From contig CANPUZ010000062.1 in NCBI GenBank assembly GCA_947579665.1, positions 1 to 64,000 on the forward strand: a stretch of DNA of 64,000 nucleotides, given 5' to 3'. Shown here piece by piece: positions 45,460-56,817 of this stretch. The notes beneath the pieces were generated by a model, which was not told the DNA's origin, searched no databases, and worked only from the letters and a program-made list of their open reading frames with translations. The stretch comes from Sympetrum striolatum. Its lineage: Eukaryota; Arthropoda; Insecta; Odonata; Libellulidae. Made by a program: the position numbers and the translations under genes. How positions within the stretch are numbered: the first letter of the stretch is position 1; each line of letters begins with the position of its first letter.

Positions 45460-45725
45460 TCCACATTATTACTAATTGAAATGCTGTTTATGTTTATTAT
45501 TTGTAACATCGTTTATGTAAATTGTATTACTTATAATGATGGTAGTGATATTTATGCTTAAAATCCAATAATTTGTGATATTGATTTCCATATTTGTGAT
45601 ATTTTATACTTATAAAATCCTATTGTTTATTGTATTTTATACTTTTAAATTCTGCTATGTGATATTGGTGCTGTGACATTGTTTGTAACAAAAGGGTACA
45701 TCCCGTTGAATAAATAAATAAATAA
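45460..45725 (+). repeat. LINE 3' end fragment
   Basis: AAAGGGTACATCCCGTTGAATAAATAAATAAATAA at about 45690-45725 has the usual LINE 3' end with (AATA)n tail on the plus strand. The preceding 200 bases are AT-rich UTR-like sequence. No reverse transcriptase precedes it. Confidence 0.45.
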
Positions 45726-46093
45726 TGATCATGATTATATATAATTCATCCTCTCCATTCTCAACAGCAGGAACGTATGGAGGGGCGGGAGTGCCAGCGG
45801 AGTCCGTTCAAAACTAGCGTTCGGCACCATGACGCAGCGGACTCCTTTTAACTCGCTTGGTCCGCTCCGCTCACTCGTTTTCAGTGGAAGCACTTGCATG
45901 AAATTTGGTGTTGCTAGTCGAGCGGAGTCCGTACGGAATCCGTTGGAAATCCGCTCAACTCCGCGACCACTTTTGTGACTCTTTATACTCTTTTAGTCCG
46001 CTCCGCTCATTTTCACTTCCATTACGTTTACCGTTGCGAGTTGAACGGAGTCCGTACGGAGCCCGCTCCGCTCGCAGTGGAAGGCGGGCATTA

Positions 46094-46829
46094 GTCCGCC
46101 ATACTGTTGCTATAAAGGAGCAAATAGTCATCTTTTAGCATCAAAGCTGTATCATTGTCATCATAAATCGTAAGATAGTGAATTGTTCTATATCACTCAG
46201 TTTGCATTCTAACAGGTTTCAAGTGCCTCTATAAAGCAACGAGCTTATGTTTTATTGAAAAATCCGTTACTCATTTTCCTTAAATCAAAATATGTTTGAA
46301 GAGGTGTGTGTTACCCGTAGTTACTAATTCTTTGCTAATGCGTTCCCGGTATATTCGGACTTGATAAGGAAAGAGGGAGCATTCAAATGTATTAAGAATA
46401 TAATCTTGTAAAAGAAAAACTCCGAAATTCTAATATCATGTCAATGAATATGTGAGAAATATTTTTCGCACGCTTTTAGAATTTCGGTGAATAAATTTAC
46501 TTCTGCCCAAGAACTCTTATTAGGAATTCATGTGCTTCTCTGGAGAATGATCTTGAACACCCTTGAGTTGAACAAAGGTTCCCAGAAGTATGGGAATGTT
46601 TGTCTTCGCTTTATCGATTTGAGCTATATCTCTCCGCGGTATTGATTCTTTGGGTAATAATTTGAAGACAAAATCAATGGTGTGCGTCTTCAATAATGAC
46701 CAGCGGTGGTCTGATAGACAACTGTGGAAAAACGTTATTTCGATATTTTCGAAAGAATGAAATCACATAGGTTTTATTTAGTGTGGTAAGCATGGGAATA
46801 AGTACGATGATTCCCCTACTGTCTGCCCC
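46094..46829. other. Unassigned sequence
   Basis: No gene or repeat recognised between the Harbinger-like element and the second leader-exon copy. Confidence 0.3.
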
Positions 46830-47191
46830 ATCCCCTCTCACCTTAGATTCCCGTCCAAGAGGCAGAGGGTAGGGCTGCTATTGGAAGACGAGGTGTGAGG
46901 ATGTCTTTCCGCGATTGGTCGGCAAGACAAAAGAGCGATGAAGAGAGTGATAACATTTTTGAGATCCCTTCATCGCAGGAAAGCCAGCCGTTGAGAGATA
47001 TCGCTCTCTGTACGGGCTCCTTGAAAGTTTAATTTTTAGTATAATTCCGGTGTCAAGTTGTTAATTGAATGTGAAATTCCTGTCAAAGGTGGTATTTCAC
47101 AGTCAATTTTTACAAACATAGTAACTGCCGAGAACTACATCGAAGGCCACGAGAAAGCAATGGCTGCTTTGGCGAAGTGAAATATTCCCAT
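46830..47191 (+). other. Candidate 5' untranslated exon, copy B of a duplicated unit
   Basis: Partner of 32330-32669. The shared segments include GACGAGGTGTGAGGATG, AGCCAGCCGTTGAGAG, TTGAATGTGAAATTCCTGTCAAAGG, and a donor at the same relative place (CCCAT|GTAAGTT). Divergence is clear, so the duplication is not recent. Confidence 0.45.
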
Positions 47192-47264
47192 GTAAGTTAA
47201 TCGAATTTTTCCTTAAGTTGTACATAACTACTATATTGTATATAGTAGCAACTTATGTGAACGT

Positions 47265-47460
47265 TTTCTGAAATGTTTAGATAACATCCTTAAATCTTAT
47301 AACTAAAACCTTCCTATTGAAACGAATAATGGAAGTACATACTGCATTAATTTGCATTATAACGCCGAATTTACAATTTCATCAGTCAATGAAAAATGAG
47401 ATATCTCGTTTATTAACTTCCGCGATATTCCTATCGTCTTTCTCGTATTGATTGAAGCTA
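47265..47460 (+). repeat. Second block of the duplicated unit, copy B
   Basis: Partner of 34690-34920. Here the two blocks are only about 75 bases apart, whereas in copy A about 2 kb (with the exon at 34269) lies between them, so copy B has lost, or copy A gained, that interval. Confidence 0.5.
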
Positions 47461-48289
47461 TGGAATTTAAACATGAAAGGAATTATGAAGAATGGCGAAT
47501 GACTTTTTCACGATGACTATTATGTTATTTAATTCATAAACAATCCTATCTCAAAACACAGGAACAACGAGATGCAGAAGAGGATGAAGCGAATGCCTTA
47601 TCGCGCCTTGACCAAGAAGTTTTTGATTTTTTTCTCGTATTTAGCATTCAAATCATCACTAACAAGAATAAACAAAATGAAATAGAAGAAAGTTGTAATA
47701 TGAAAGCCAGCCTCAACAAAAAATTGAATTGTCCTAAGTAATTAGCAAATGAAGCTTATTCACACCTAAGAACTTTCCTCAGTTCCGTTTTTTGTTGAAC
47801 GGAGAATTATTCGCAGCAGTCGCTTTGTCTCCGTGAATTCCCTCTCTTATGATTTGTAATCTTGCTAATGATACAAAGAGTAACTGACGAAAAACCAAAA
47901 TTTTATATTGTATTGTTAGAGAACACAAGCAGTTTAAAAAAATAACGGTTTGAAAAACGACAAAATACATTCAATTTCCTCTGTTTAATTTCAATTCGAT
48001 AGAATTCATTATATACTAAGCGAATTACGTGGGTTTGAAAATTTCCCGGAACGGAATAATTTTAACCATGTTCCGCAAGTGTCACTGACTTGAAATTTTT
48101 ACGAAGTAATGGCCATAGCGTGTAACCTCCAGAAAAAGGAGACTTCGAACCTCACTGTCATGGGTTTGTTGCCAGAATGCCCTGATATCCCGACTTTTTC
48201 CGTAAGGATGCGTCGCGGGGATTTTCAAAAACATTTTTTAGGTGAGACACAACACATTTTTAGCGTGAGACAGACACCTCACCTACTTC
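47461..48289. other. Unassigned sequence
   Basis: After AACACAG at 47558-47564 a frame of about 60 codons rich in Glu, Gln and Asn is open (to about 47741), but no family is recognised. Confidence 0.25.
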
Positions 48290-48955
48290 GAAACTGCGAA
48301 AATTGGAAACTGTTCCTTGCTATGCCTCTGATTGAATCAACTATTGGCATAGATAAATATAGCTACCAAATAAAGGAAATTATTTAGAATGGAATGAAAT
48401 TACACTGGGAATTTTCTGATAACATTTAATAACCACTTCTGTCACTAAGTTGTATAAAACATCCTCCTGCCACATAACTGAAACTTCTCACATTCAGAAT
48501 TAATACATATTAAAGAAACATTTGTTAAATTTAAATTACAAAAGTAATACATATTTAAAAAAAAAGACAGCTTTGCTTCCAGAAGGTAAGTGTAAGACAA
48601 AGATTCAGAAAGTTTAATTTTACGCAAAAGGCCATCTCTCCATTCGAGATCTTGTGCACAGATGCTTCTAAAGCAAGATCACTCACATCTAAAGGAGTCA
48701 ATTTCTCTGCTACATGATACTTCACATTATTACATGTTGCAATTGAATTAAAATTTATTTCAGTTGAAGTTCATTAGTTTACTTTTCTTAGCATTGCATT
48801 GTAATTTATTTTCAACAAGCCATACGTGCAATTCTGTAACTTTCACTTGTAATGCGGTGCAATCTCCAAGGTTTCTTATTGCTTGATAAATATTAAAATT
48901 GACAGCAAATAAAGGAATGTGTGATATAAGAATTTTTGGCAAGTTATTTATGTAA
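48290..48955 (-). repeat. Dispersed repeat copy 2 with reverse-transcriptase-like remnant
   Basis: The minus-strand frame 48760-48942 reads LPKILISHIPLFAVNFNIYQAIRN, then LHVWLVENKLQCNAKKSKLM. This is the spacing of a LINE palm: N(D)LP, then LFADD with the two aspartates replaced (AVN), then L..W...N.L..N..K...M.F. The same relic is in the copies at 25610-26460 and 52700-53760, so the family carries it as a fixed part. Confidence 0.65.
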
Positions 48956-49935
48956 ATTAAAAATAATAATTATATGCGTAGAAACGTTATGTAGGGCTCC
49001 AAGGAAAGTTTTCATTTTCTGGTGCCTTAATCTTAATTCTGGATGGTGATGGTAATGCAGCACGCAAAAGAATTAATGTAGCTGAATTATCTGAAAAAGA
49101 AAAGTAGTATAAAGCTATATATATAACATCTACAAAGTAGAAAATAATAGAACCAATGTAGTGAACTGTAAGCACATGACAGTAATTCACATATTGATAC
49201 TACTTTGTTGTCCATCTGGAGACTCAAGTTTTCTTGATTGAGGGTCTTTAAAAACTTAGGGGTATAAAGTTAGAATCCTCCAAATACATCAGCCATTTCT
49301 CATACAGTGAGACATCTCTATTTGGATGGATTTTGTCAAAATCCAATTCAGTCTGTGCGGTTAATCTGAAACATTATGTAACCTTGAGTAAAGAAGTTTA
49401 TCTCTACAAGTAGGTAGGGAATGGCCATACACAGAGACACATAAATTTATCTTCCAAGATCGCTTATTAAGCTAACATAACAAAACATAACAATGATACA
49501 ACTAACTTCTAAATCATATGTCAAGTAGTAGAAATCATAATATAGACAACTATTTCCTAGTCATGCATACTTTGAGAAATAAAAAATACATTAACATGTA
49601 GTAAATTTCATTAAGTAAGAAATGATTACCAAAGTTTGCCCCAAATTTTGTTTGAGTGATGGCAACTATTTCACCATTTGTGCAACATTGGAATACACAT
49701 CACTTTTGTAGTAAAAGTTGAATCTGACTAACTTAGTAGTATTATTTTTCCTCTGTTACTCGACCCATGGTTCTTTATGGTATTTCAACCTTAGATCGAT
49801 GCTGAAAAGCTCTTCAATGTTTATCACTGAAAATTTGGAGGAGCAGAACGTAGACTACAAGTGATGTAAGCAATATGGCATACTTCATACTATTCTTTCA
49901 CAATTATCTTCCTTCTTACATTCTTATGCCACACA
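48956..49935. other. AT-rich sequence, nothing recognised
   Basis: No coding or repeat structure seen up to the LINE 3' end. Confidence 0.35.
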
Positions 49936-50105
49936 TTTTTATTTATTTATTCAAAGATTCACATACAGTTCTGAAACCATTTTACAGTGAATGCACTTAA
50001 CATAACAAATTTAAAATAAATATACAAGATTATACGAAATAAAAATTGAACAAATGAAACTAAGAATATCATATATATATACAGAATACGACCAAAGCAG
50101 GAAAA

Positions 50106-52010
50106 TTATTTACAGGAATTTACAGAATTTAAGAATGCGTCAAGCGACAGACTGAAGGGGTCTATGGAGGGAGGTAGGGAATTCAAAAGGTTTGGAAGTC
50201 TATAAAGTAGGGAACGTTGAGCAAGGGACAATCTAAATGAAGGAACATGGAGAAGAGGAGTTAGTCTAGTTGCTCTAAGTGGAACATGGTAACTAAATAA
50301 GGAAACTAGTTCAGGGGAATCAATGCGGGAGTTAATTATATTAAATATTAATGAGAGATCGGCCTTGATTAAAGTTTGTTTAAGTGATCTTAGGGAAAGG
50401 TATTTTAAGACTGTCTCTGTATTGGTATTTCGTAGATGGGGAACACGAGATTTAACGATAAAAGCAAAAAAATTAAAGATTTGATTGAGGGAGGCAATAT
50501 TAGTATTGGCTGACATGGACCAGATAGGGGAGCAATAAGTAATGACCGGGATTACAATGGTAGTGAAGTACAATCTAAGAGAATTTGGGTGCTTCATTTC
50601 GGTAAATCGATATACAATCCCTAATAGCGAAAATGCCTTTCTTCTGACAGCCTGGATATGGTCATTAAAATTTAACTTAGAATCGACTAAAATTCCTAAG
50701 TCTTTCTGTGAGTTGACTCTTTTCAGAGGAGTAGAGTTTAAGGTACAAACAAAATCTAGAGGGGACTTGCGTAAGGAAATAGACATTACAGAGCATTTCT
50801 GGGGATTTATATGTAGTCTCCACTTTTCACACCATTTATTTGTTTCATCTAATGCTTGCTGGAAATGGTAGCAGTCGTCAATGCTATCAATTTTACTTAA
50901 TAATTTGCAGTCATCTGCAAAGAGCAAAGAATTGATTTTAGGAGAATGGTAGAGTGTAGATAAATCATCTATGTATAGCGTAAAAAGATATGGGCCGAGC
51001 ACACTGACTTGAGGTACTCCCGAAGATATTACCGACCATTCAGATTTAATCCTGTCAATTACAACTGATTGAGTGCGATGTGTAAGATAATTGTTTATCA
51101 GAGTCAGAAAGTTACCATTAATTCCAAAGCGGTGTTCTAATTTACAAAGGAGGAGGGTGTGATCTATAGAATCGAATGCTTTTGAGAAGTCTAAGAATAC
51201 GGAGTCTAACTGGGATTTATTTATAATTGAGCTAACAGCGTGACTTTGAAAAATAGCGAGGTTAGTTAATGACGACCGATGTGGTAAGAATCCATGCTGA
51301 TTAGCTGACAGATAGGGAGAAGTCAAGTAAAATAAACGATTAAGTATTATTTTTTCGCAGACCAAGGAAAATATGGGTAGAATAGAGATGGGACGATAGT
51401 TTAAAACATTTGATCTAGAACCTGATTTGTGTATCGGCGTAAAATTAGCATATTTCCATTGTTTTGGATATTGACCTAGCGCAAAACAACGGTTAAAAAT
51501 TAGTTATAGTGGGATACTGAGGGAGAGCGCACAATGTTTTATGAATATAGGATGTATCCCATCAGGACCAGGTGATGGGTGCGGTGAAATCTTCTTCAGG
51601 AAATTCAGCACTTCTTCAGGAGTTGTTTGAATAGATGATATTGAATGACTGCAAACAGGTGAAAGATCGCAATCACCGGCTGGTCCCGATGATCGCACAG
51701 TAGAGCCAGAGAAAAAGTTAAGGAAAGCACTAGATCTTTCGCTTTCACTCACTTCATTGCCATTGTAAGTCAAGGCACTTGGAATACGAGTAAATTTCCG
51801 ACGGGTGTTATCCATGCCCCAGAATTTGCGTGGATTTGTTGTTAATGAAGGGGACATTGATTGAACGTAATTTGAGTAATCACGACGAATTAATGATTTA
51901 GCTAGACGCCTTAGATTGCTGAAGGAAGTTTTTGTTTCTTTATTTGGGTGAGAAGCCCACAAATACGAGGCACGTTTCTTATTTACTAGAGTGAGAATAG
52001 TATCCGGCAT
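50106..52010 (-). pseudogene. LINE reverse transcriptase
   Basis: The upstream part (51504-52010) has the connector with LRRLAKSLIRRDYSNYV, NPRKFWG and SPHPSPGPDGIHPIFIKHC, the usual RT start. A single TAA at 51504-51506 interrupts it, and the same frame continues with YPKQWKYANFTPIHKSGS and NYRPISILP. Motifs then follow in order: LSANQHGFLPHRSS, DSVFLDFSKAFDSIDH (first Asp), SSGVPQVSVLGPYLFTLYID, LLFADDCKLL (FADD active site, intact), WRLHINPQKC and KDLGILVDSKLNF. After these comes the C-terminal region with YCSPIWS and VPSFRLSLAQRSLLYRLPN. Apart from one stop, 635 codons are open, so this is a relatively young copy. The G of the usual PQGSVLGP is V here. Confidence 0.88.
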
Positions 52011-52344
52011 GTACCAAACTGGAAACTTCTTCGATTAGGTGTCTTCAAAGGTAAAAACTGTCTCATGCAGGAGATGATAATGTATAGAGTAAGGATGGGG
52101 TAGAGTGCTGGACAGGCTGCGCAGTAGCCGAGCCGATGTTACAGCATTAAACCAAGTGACTTTTCCGTTTTCTAGCGGCAATTCAAATACGCTGTGGAGT
52201 TTCATCTTGAAAAATCGAGTTTTTAAGTAACTCTGAACTACGTAGTTAATGCGTATATTATTTTAATAGATAGTAGAGTTTCCACTTAAAGTTTTCTTAT
52301 TATAATAATCAACGTCGGGTATATATTTATCATTGTTTAAGAAT

Positions 52345-52690
52345 ATTTAGATACCTCTCGTCGAGTTCTTCGGAACGAGTATCAACTCATCAAGGTTTAC
52401 TCGAGTAACAAGCAAGATAAATACAAAATAACAAAATTTCAAATAAATTCCCAGTTATCGTTGAGTTTTTCGAACATATCCGGAGAAAATTACGTTTAAG
52501 TGGAATATTAAGATACTTCTCGTCGAGTTCTTAAAAAAGAGAATCATTTCGACTAGGTTTACTCGGATGAAAAGCAAGATCAAGCAAGAAAAGGAAGAGA
52601 GCAAAAAAACTGAAAGTTTCGAATAAATTCCCAGTTTTCGTTGATTTTTTCGAACATTTCTGGAAAAAATGACGTTTAAGTGTTGTTAAG
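52345..52690 (+). repeat. Tandem duplication, period about 162 bp
   Basis: TAGATACCTCTCGTCGAGTT (about 52348) and AGATACTTCTCGTCGAGTT (about 52511) start two diverged units. Each ends CCCAGTT(A/T)TCGTTGA, TTTTTCGAACAT and GACGTTTAAGTG. It lies inside the inserted element. Confidence 0.7.
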
Positions 52691-52699
52691 TTTAAATTA

Positions 52700-53760
52700 C
52701 ACATATAGCTAGAGTAACGTTTAAAACTAAGGCAAACTTGGGTTTAAGTGGTCGAATATAACAGTTAACATTTTCTTTCATATTTAAACAATGTGGAAAT
52801 TTCATGAATAATTTAATAGAAACGCACTCAATTTTTTCAACGAATGAAAGAACAAGATACTTAATTTCCTCCATTCAAAAGTTACGAGTCTTCAAAACGA
52901 GACAGGTTCGTCGATTTTTGCGAATATTTGTAAATTGAATAAATTGGAAACTGTACCTTGATATGCCTCCGGTTGAATCAACACTGGTATAGGTATAGCT
53001 CCAAATAAAGGAAACGATTTAGAATGGAATGAAATTACAGTGGGATTTTTCTGATAATATTTAATAATCACTTCTTTAACAAAGTTTTAGGAAACATCCT
53101 TTTGCCACATCACTGACAACTTCTCACATTTAGAATTCATTCATATTTAAGTATCATTATTTAGATATAAATTATAAATTAATACATATTAAATTCTATG
53201 GTATTAGGCCGGACTTCGTGGAAAGCCATAATAAGAAATAAATAAGGCACTTCGTAATTTTCACACTGTGTTATTTATTTAAAAACGACCGGTTTCGGCT
53301 AACGCCACCCTCAGGTTTCATTTCTTAGTAATACATATTTTTAAAACAATACAGCTATGTTTACAGAAGGTAAGTGTAAGACAAAGATTCAGAAAGTTTA
53401 ATTTTACGCAACAGGCCATCTCTCCATCCGAGATCTTTTTCACAGATGCTTCTAAAACAAGACATGTAAAGGAGTCCATTTCTCTGCTACGTGATACTTC
53501 ACATTACTACATGTTGTAATTGAATTTAAATTTATTTCAGTTGAAGTTCATTAGTTTATATTTCCTAGCATTGCATTGTAATTTACTTTTAAGAAGCCAT
53601 ACGTGCAATTTTGTAAGGTTAACTTGTAAGGTTAATGCGGTGTAATCTCCAAGGTTTCTAATTGCTTGACAAATATTACAATTGGCAGCAAATAAAGGGA
53701 TATTTGATATAAGAATTTTTGGCAAGTTATTTATGTAAATTAAAATAATTATATGCAAAA
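52700..53760 (-). repeat. Dispersed repeat copy 3 with reverse-transcriptase-like remnant
   Basis: Homologous to 25610-26460 and 48290-48955. The minus frame 53537-53842 shows INNLPKILISNIPLFAANC and LHVWLLKSKLQCNARKYKLM, a LINE palm with FADD replaced by FAAN. Compared with the other copies it has an extra block of about 145 bp at 53190-53330 with a Penelope-like end, so that block was inserted later. Confidence 0.7.
53265..53328 (-). ncRNA. Hammerhead-like Penelope 3' end fragment
   Basis: On the minus strand: CCTGAGGGTGGCGTTAGCCG, then AAACCGGTCGTTTTTAAATAAAT. CTGAGGG is one base from the box CUGANGA, GGC/GCC forms the stem with a GTTA loop, GAAA is present, and CCGG-TC supplies a very short stem with the cleavage-type TC. 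An AATAAA follows. The order and spacing are the same as at 654-688. Confidence 0.5.
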
Positions 53761-54603
53761 TAACGTTATGTAGGGTTCCAGGAAAGTTTTCCATTTTCCA
53801 GATTTTAGAGTGTTTAGAGGGCACAAAATCCTTTCTCCTCAAACTGAGAATCCATAGTTTTCTCCTTTCATGATCTACTGGGAAGCTATAAAGTCAATAT
53901 TAATAATTATAAATAACGAGAAAAGCCTGCGACACTTTAATATACTCGAGCGCTCCAATGAACTCGATTCAAGCAATAATATTGAATATGCACCGAAGGG
54001 AATAATATTCCTAAACGGAAAAACAAAGTTTATCTTGTTATAATCATCGACAAACAAGAATAAACCGTAAAAACTGCTATATTCCATTTTTGTCACATGG
54101 AATACTCTGTAGTAATAGCCGCAATAGCCTATTTGCAAGCTACTTCATTACCTTATTACATAATCTGTAAATGGCAAATGAAAGTTAAATGATAAGAAAA
54201 CAATTCTAAATAAGTATTAAAATCACCATAAACACAAAACTTACGAGTTAAAAGTGATCTCTTTAACGTACTTTTCCTTGCAGTTCCATGCGCAGCATTT
54301 CAAAACCATGATTCCCAAGTCCTTTAATCTTTTACGGTTAATTTTCATCCAGATACCGAAAATAAATATTGAGTTACATTAGCCAGACTATAGAGCATCT
54401 AAATAAACTCGAATTCAGAGCATCAGCTGTCCGTAAAGGACATAAATACTCAAAAAACCAACTTGAGTACACGAATTCCTCACTTAACTTACCGGCGAGA
54501 TTTCCGAAAGCGGACCAAAGTCACGTGGTCTCCTACGTTCAATCCTGTAACATGCGCAGAACGCAACACGCGCTCTACCACATCCTTACTCTATGTGATA
54601 ATG

Positions 54604-55121
54604 TCATAAGAAATCGATAGCGTCATCAATCGGGAGGGAACTTAACACACACCAAGGCATCAGCTGGAGGGCACGGTTGACCTCCTCCGATCGAACTTTC
54701 GACCAGATGTGGAAGGGTCTTGGTGGGGGTGGACTCTTGCGGTTACTTTTACTGCTTGGCAAACGGAAGGACACATGGAGGGACTGTTGTCCGGAGTCAA
54801 AAATGTTCCTGGAAGGCGTGATATTTTCGGGGGAGAAAGAAGAAATGCAGTAATCCAGAGTCGCCAAGTTTCGCGTTGACCAAAATGGTCAAGGAAAAAG
54901 CTATCCAATGAGCTTTGTGGTGCACCGGTGGTGGGGGAATCCCAGGATATAGACAAATTAAAGTCCCCCACCAGAATTATGGGACCAATTGATATGGGAT
55001 ATTGAACAGGTTCTAATGATTTCCTCTTCCAATTTTGAATGAAATCTTCCAAAGTCAAAGTTGACCAAATTTCACGAAAAATGCCGATCATCGATTTTTC
55101 GCACTTCTCAATCAATTTCAA
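54604..55121 (-). pseudogene. LINE endonuclease fragment (APE-like)
   Basis: PIILVGDFNLSISWDSP is the GDFN motif of apurinic-type LINE endonucleases, followed by SSLDSFFLDHFGQ. A frameshift then moves the reading to the overlapping frame 54604-54867, with LATLDYCISSFSP and ITPSRNIFDSGQQSLHVSF, the segment where the S.H metal-site region is expected (here SLH), and then RALQLMPW. The endonuclease N-terminus is absent. The end of this frame (DDAIDFL) meets the transposon insertion. Confidence 0.7.
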
Positions 55122-55130
55122 TCACACTTG

Positions 55131-56810
55131 AATGTGGTATACATTCATTATCGCTTTCGGAATTAGAACCATCTCATCATGAATCTCTCTCCTGTGCATC
55201 TGAAATGTAAACAGTCCCAATGCTCTCTTATGCCTCACCCTACTCGTTTATGTTGGACGTAAACACTCTGGAGTTTCCCTAGCATCTTTGGTCTAAACAA
55301 GTGGTCAGCTCTTTTCCTCAGAAAAAACAAAGATAACGATTAAACTCCTCTCAAATTCATCCTCTCTCTCATCGTCACTCAATTCAGATGAGAGTCTCCT
55401 CGATTCGAAGTTCCACCAGCAAACAGATCAAGGGCTATACTAAACAAACAAATACCTTTGTAAATGTATTAAAATTATTTGATAATATTATAATATGAAG
55501 TAAAATTTCCGATACATCGTAAAACATATTCCCTGGGTAAAAAATCATATGAACTACCTGGAGCAACTCGAAATAATACAACACAAACAATATAATTACA
55601 CCCTCACGAACATACATTCCTTACCACTCACTCCCCGCTGCTGTCGACCGTTGGTCTCCTTCCGACCCTTTTTTTCAACGATTTTTCAATAATAAGGTAA
55701 TGCTTGGATTTCTGGAAATTTATCTGACGTACTTTTCGAGATTTTACATATCGAGAATCGGGATATTTTGGCACATGTGTATCTGTAATATGGAATGTAA
55801 AGTTTCCGGGGATAAATGTATTGATGGATTAGCATATTTTTCCTTCGCCAGAGCATTCAGAAGTAACCCCAGATGAAAGACTGCGGAGAAAAACCCCGAT
55901 GTTCTTTGGGTGTGTTTTGTGATATAATTTGTGATTTTCGTGAATGGAGATGAGTAGGTATCAGAGATACTGTAGCCTATCTTCAGTTTCGCCAGCGGAC
56001 GAAAACATTACACCAGAACTCCGATTGATCAATGAAGTCCCAGCGATGTTATCGTTGATGTTTTTCCCACAATAACATTTTCGTCAATATTTTCTTCGTC
56101 AGTTCTTTCCTTTTCCAAGTGATAGCGAAAGAATCGTGCTCCAGTATGCATTTGTTAATTATTTTTTTATCAAACCAGTTTTTGTGACTATTGCTTTTGC
56201 CTTGTTTTCATTTGTCTTCAGCCATGGTTGATCCATAGCTCAAACGTGCAGCATTTGTTATTTATCCTCTTATCCCTAAACTCTCTCTAAGGCACTTACT
56301 CTTAGGTATTATTCTCACTAATCTAATCTTGAATGAAACTGATCCTATTGGAACCAAACAAGATGTGTCATTTTGTCTCGTAGACTTTTGAGGGTGAAAT
56401 GTTGACGAGAGTGGATGCTGAGCGGTCGAGTCGCCATAGTAAGGCAATTGTTATCTTCTAAATAACAAAACGATGTACATCATTTTGACGTACGATTGAC
56501 CACGGCTCACCAACGCTAATGCTGGTTGTGACAAGAAAAATAAATAGTGGAGGAAACAAAGAGAGAAGCACTCCGACCAAAAGAAGTTAGGAGTAGCATT
56601 GGCAATACGTAATCAATCGAATGACCTCCGTTCCTAATTCCCAAAAATCCCCCTTATCACATTATCAATGCAGTAAAAACCTTCGTATTTAGAATACAGC
56701 CTTATTACAATTCATCACATTGTATAGGGGTCATTTTTATACTGCGCATATAGTTTTCTGAGCTAAGTTACTATTATAGCACGCGATCCGAATTCTGCAT
56801 TTGCGGACCC
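55131..56810. other. Unassigned sequence
   Basis: No gene recognised. The 60-codon minus frame at 55435-55617 shows no similarity. Confidence 0.3.
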
Positions 56811-56817
56811 TGTCCCA

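Larger units (their letters stand above)
42655..46090. mobile_element. 3.4-kb PIF/Harbinger-like TIR element
   Basis: The left end TGCCCGCCTTCCACTGCGA (42655) is the exact reverse complement of the right end TCGCAGTGGAAGGCGGGCA (to 46090), 19 of 19. Both are flanked by TTA (42652-42654 and 46091-46093), the three-base duplication of PIF/Harbinger. Subterminal zones on both sides repeat CTTCCACT and GAGCGGAGT(CC)G-like motifs, probably transposase binding sites. No Harbinger transposase is seen inside, so it is non-autonomous. The interior has gained other fragments: a tRNA-like sequence near 43780 and a LINE tail near 45.7 kb. Confidence 0.75.
52083..54595. mobile_element. 2.5-kb TIR element with 8-bp duplication inserted in the LINE
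   Basis: TGATAATG is present at 52075-52082 and 54596-54603. The ends are TATAGAGTAAGGATG and, from the other side, CATAGAGTAAGGATG. Similarity between the two ends continues loosely for about 100 bp (GGTAGAG, CTGCGCA, TGTTACAG.ATT, GTGACTTT). An 8-bp duplication is made by hAT and P elements, and the CA start fits P-like elements. No transposase was recognised inside. The interior holds a 162-bp tandem duplication and a repeat that carries an RT-like relic, also found at 25.6 and 48.3 kb. Confidence 0.85.
49936..55130 (-). mobile_element. 5'-truncated LINE interrupted by a 2.5-kb TIR element
   Basis: On the minus strand an endonuclease segment (54604-55121), a connector, a reverse transcriptase (50106-52010) and a 3' tail ending GAATAAATAAATAAAAATG (plus 49936-49955) follow in LINE order. 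The 2.5-kb insertion at 52083-54595 separates the connector. Taking the flanks either side of it, with one copy of the octamer, keeps the same reading frame. The 5' region of the endonuclease is missing. The C-terminal domain lacks RNase H and ends in a conserved R...L..VP...R segment, as in CR1/Jockey-like clades; the clade is not certain. Confidence 0.85.

Noticed and set aside
50542..50871. 109-codon plus frame
   Set aside because: Antisense shadow of the LINE reverse transcriptase.
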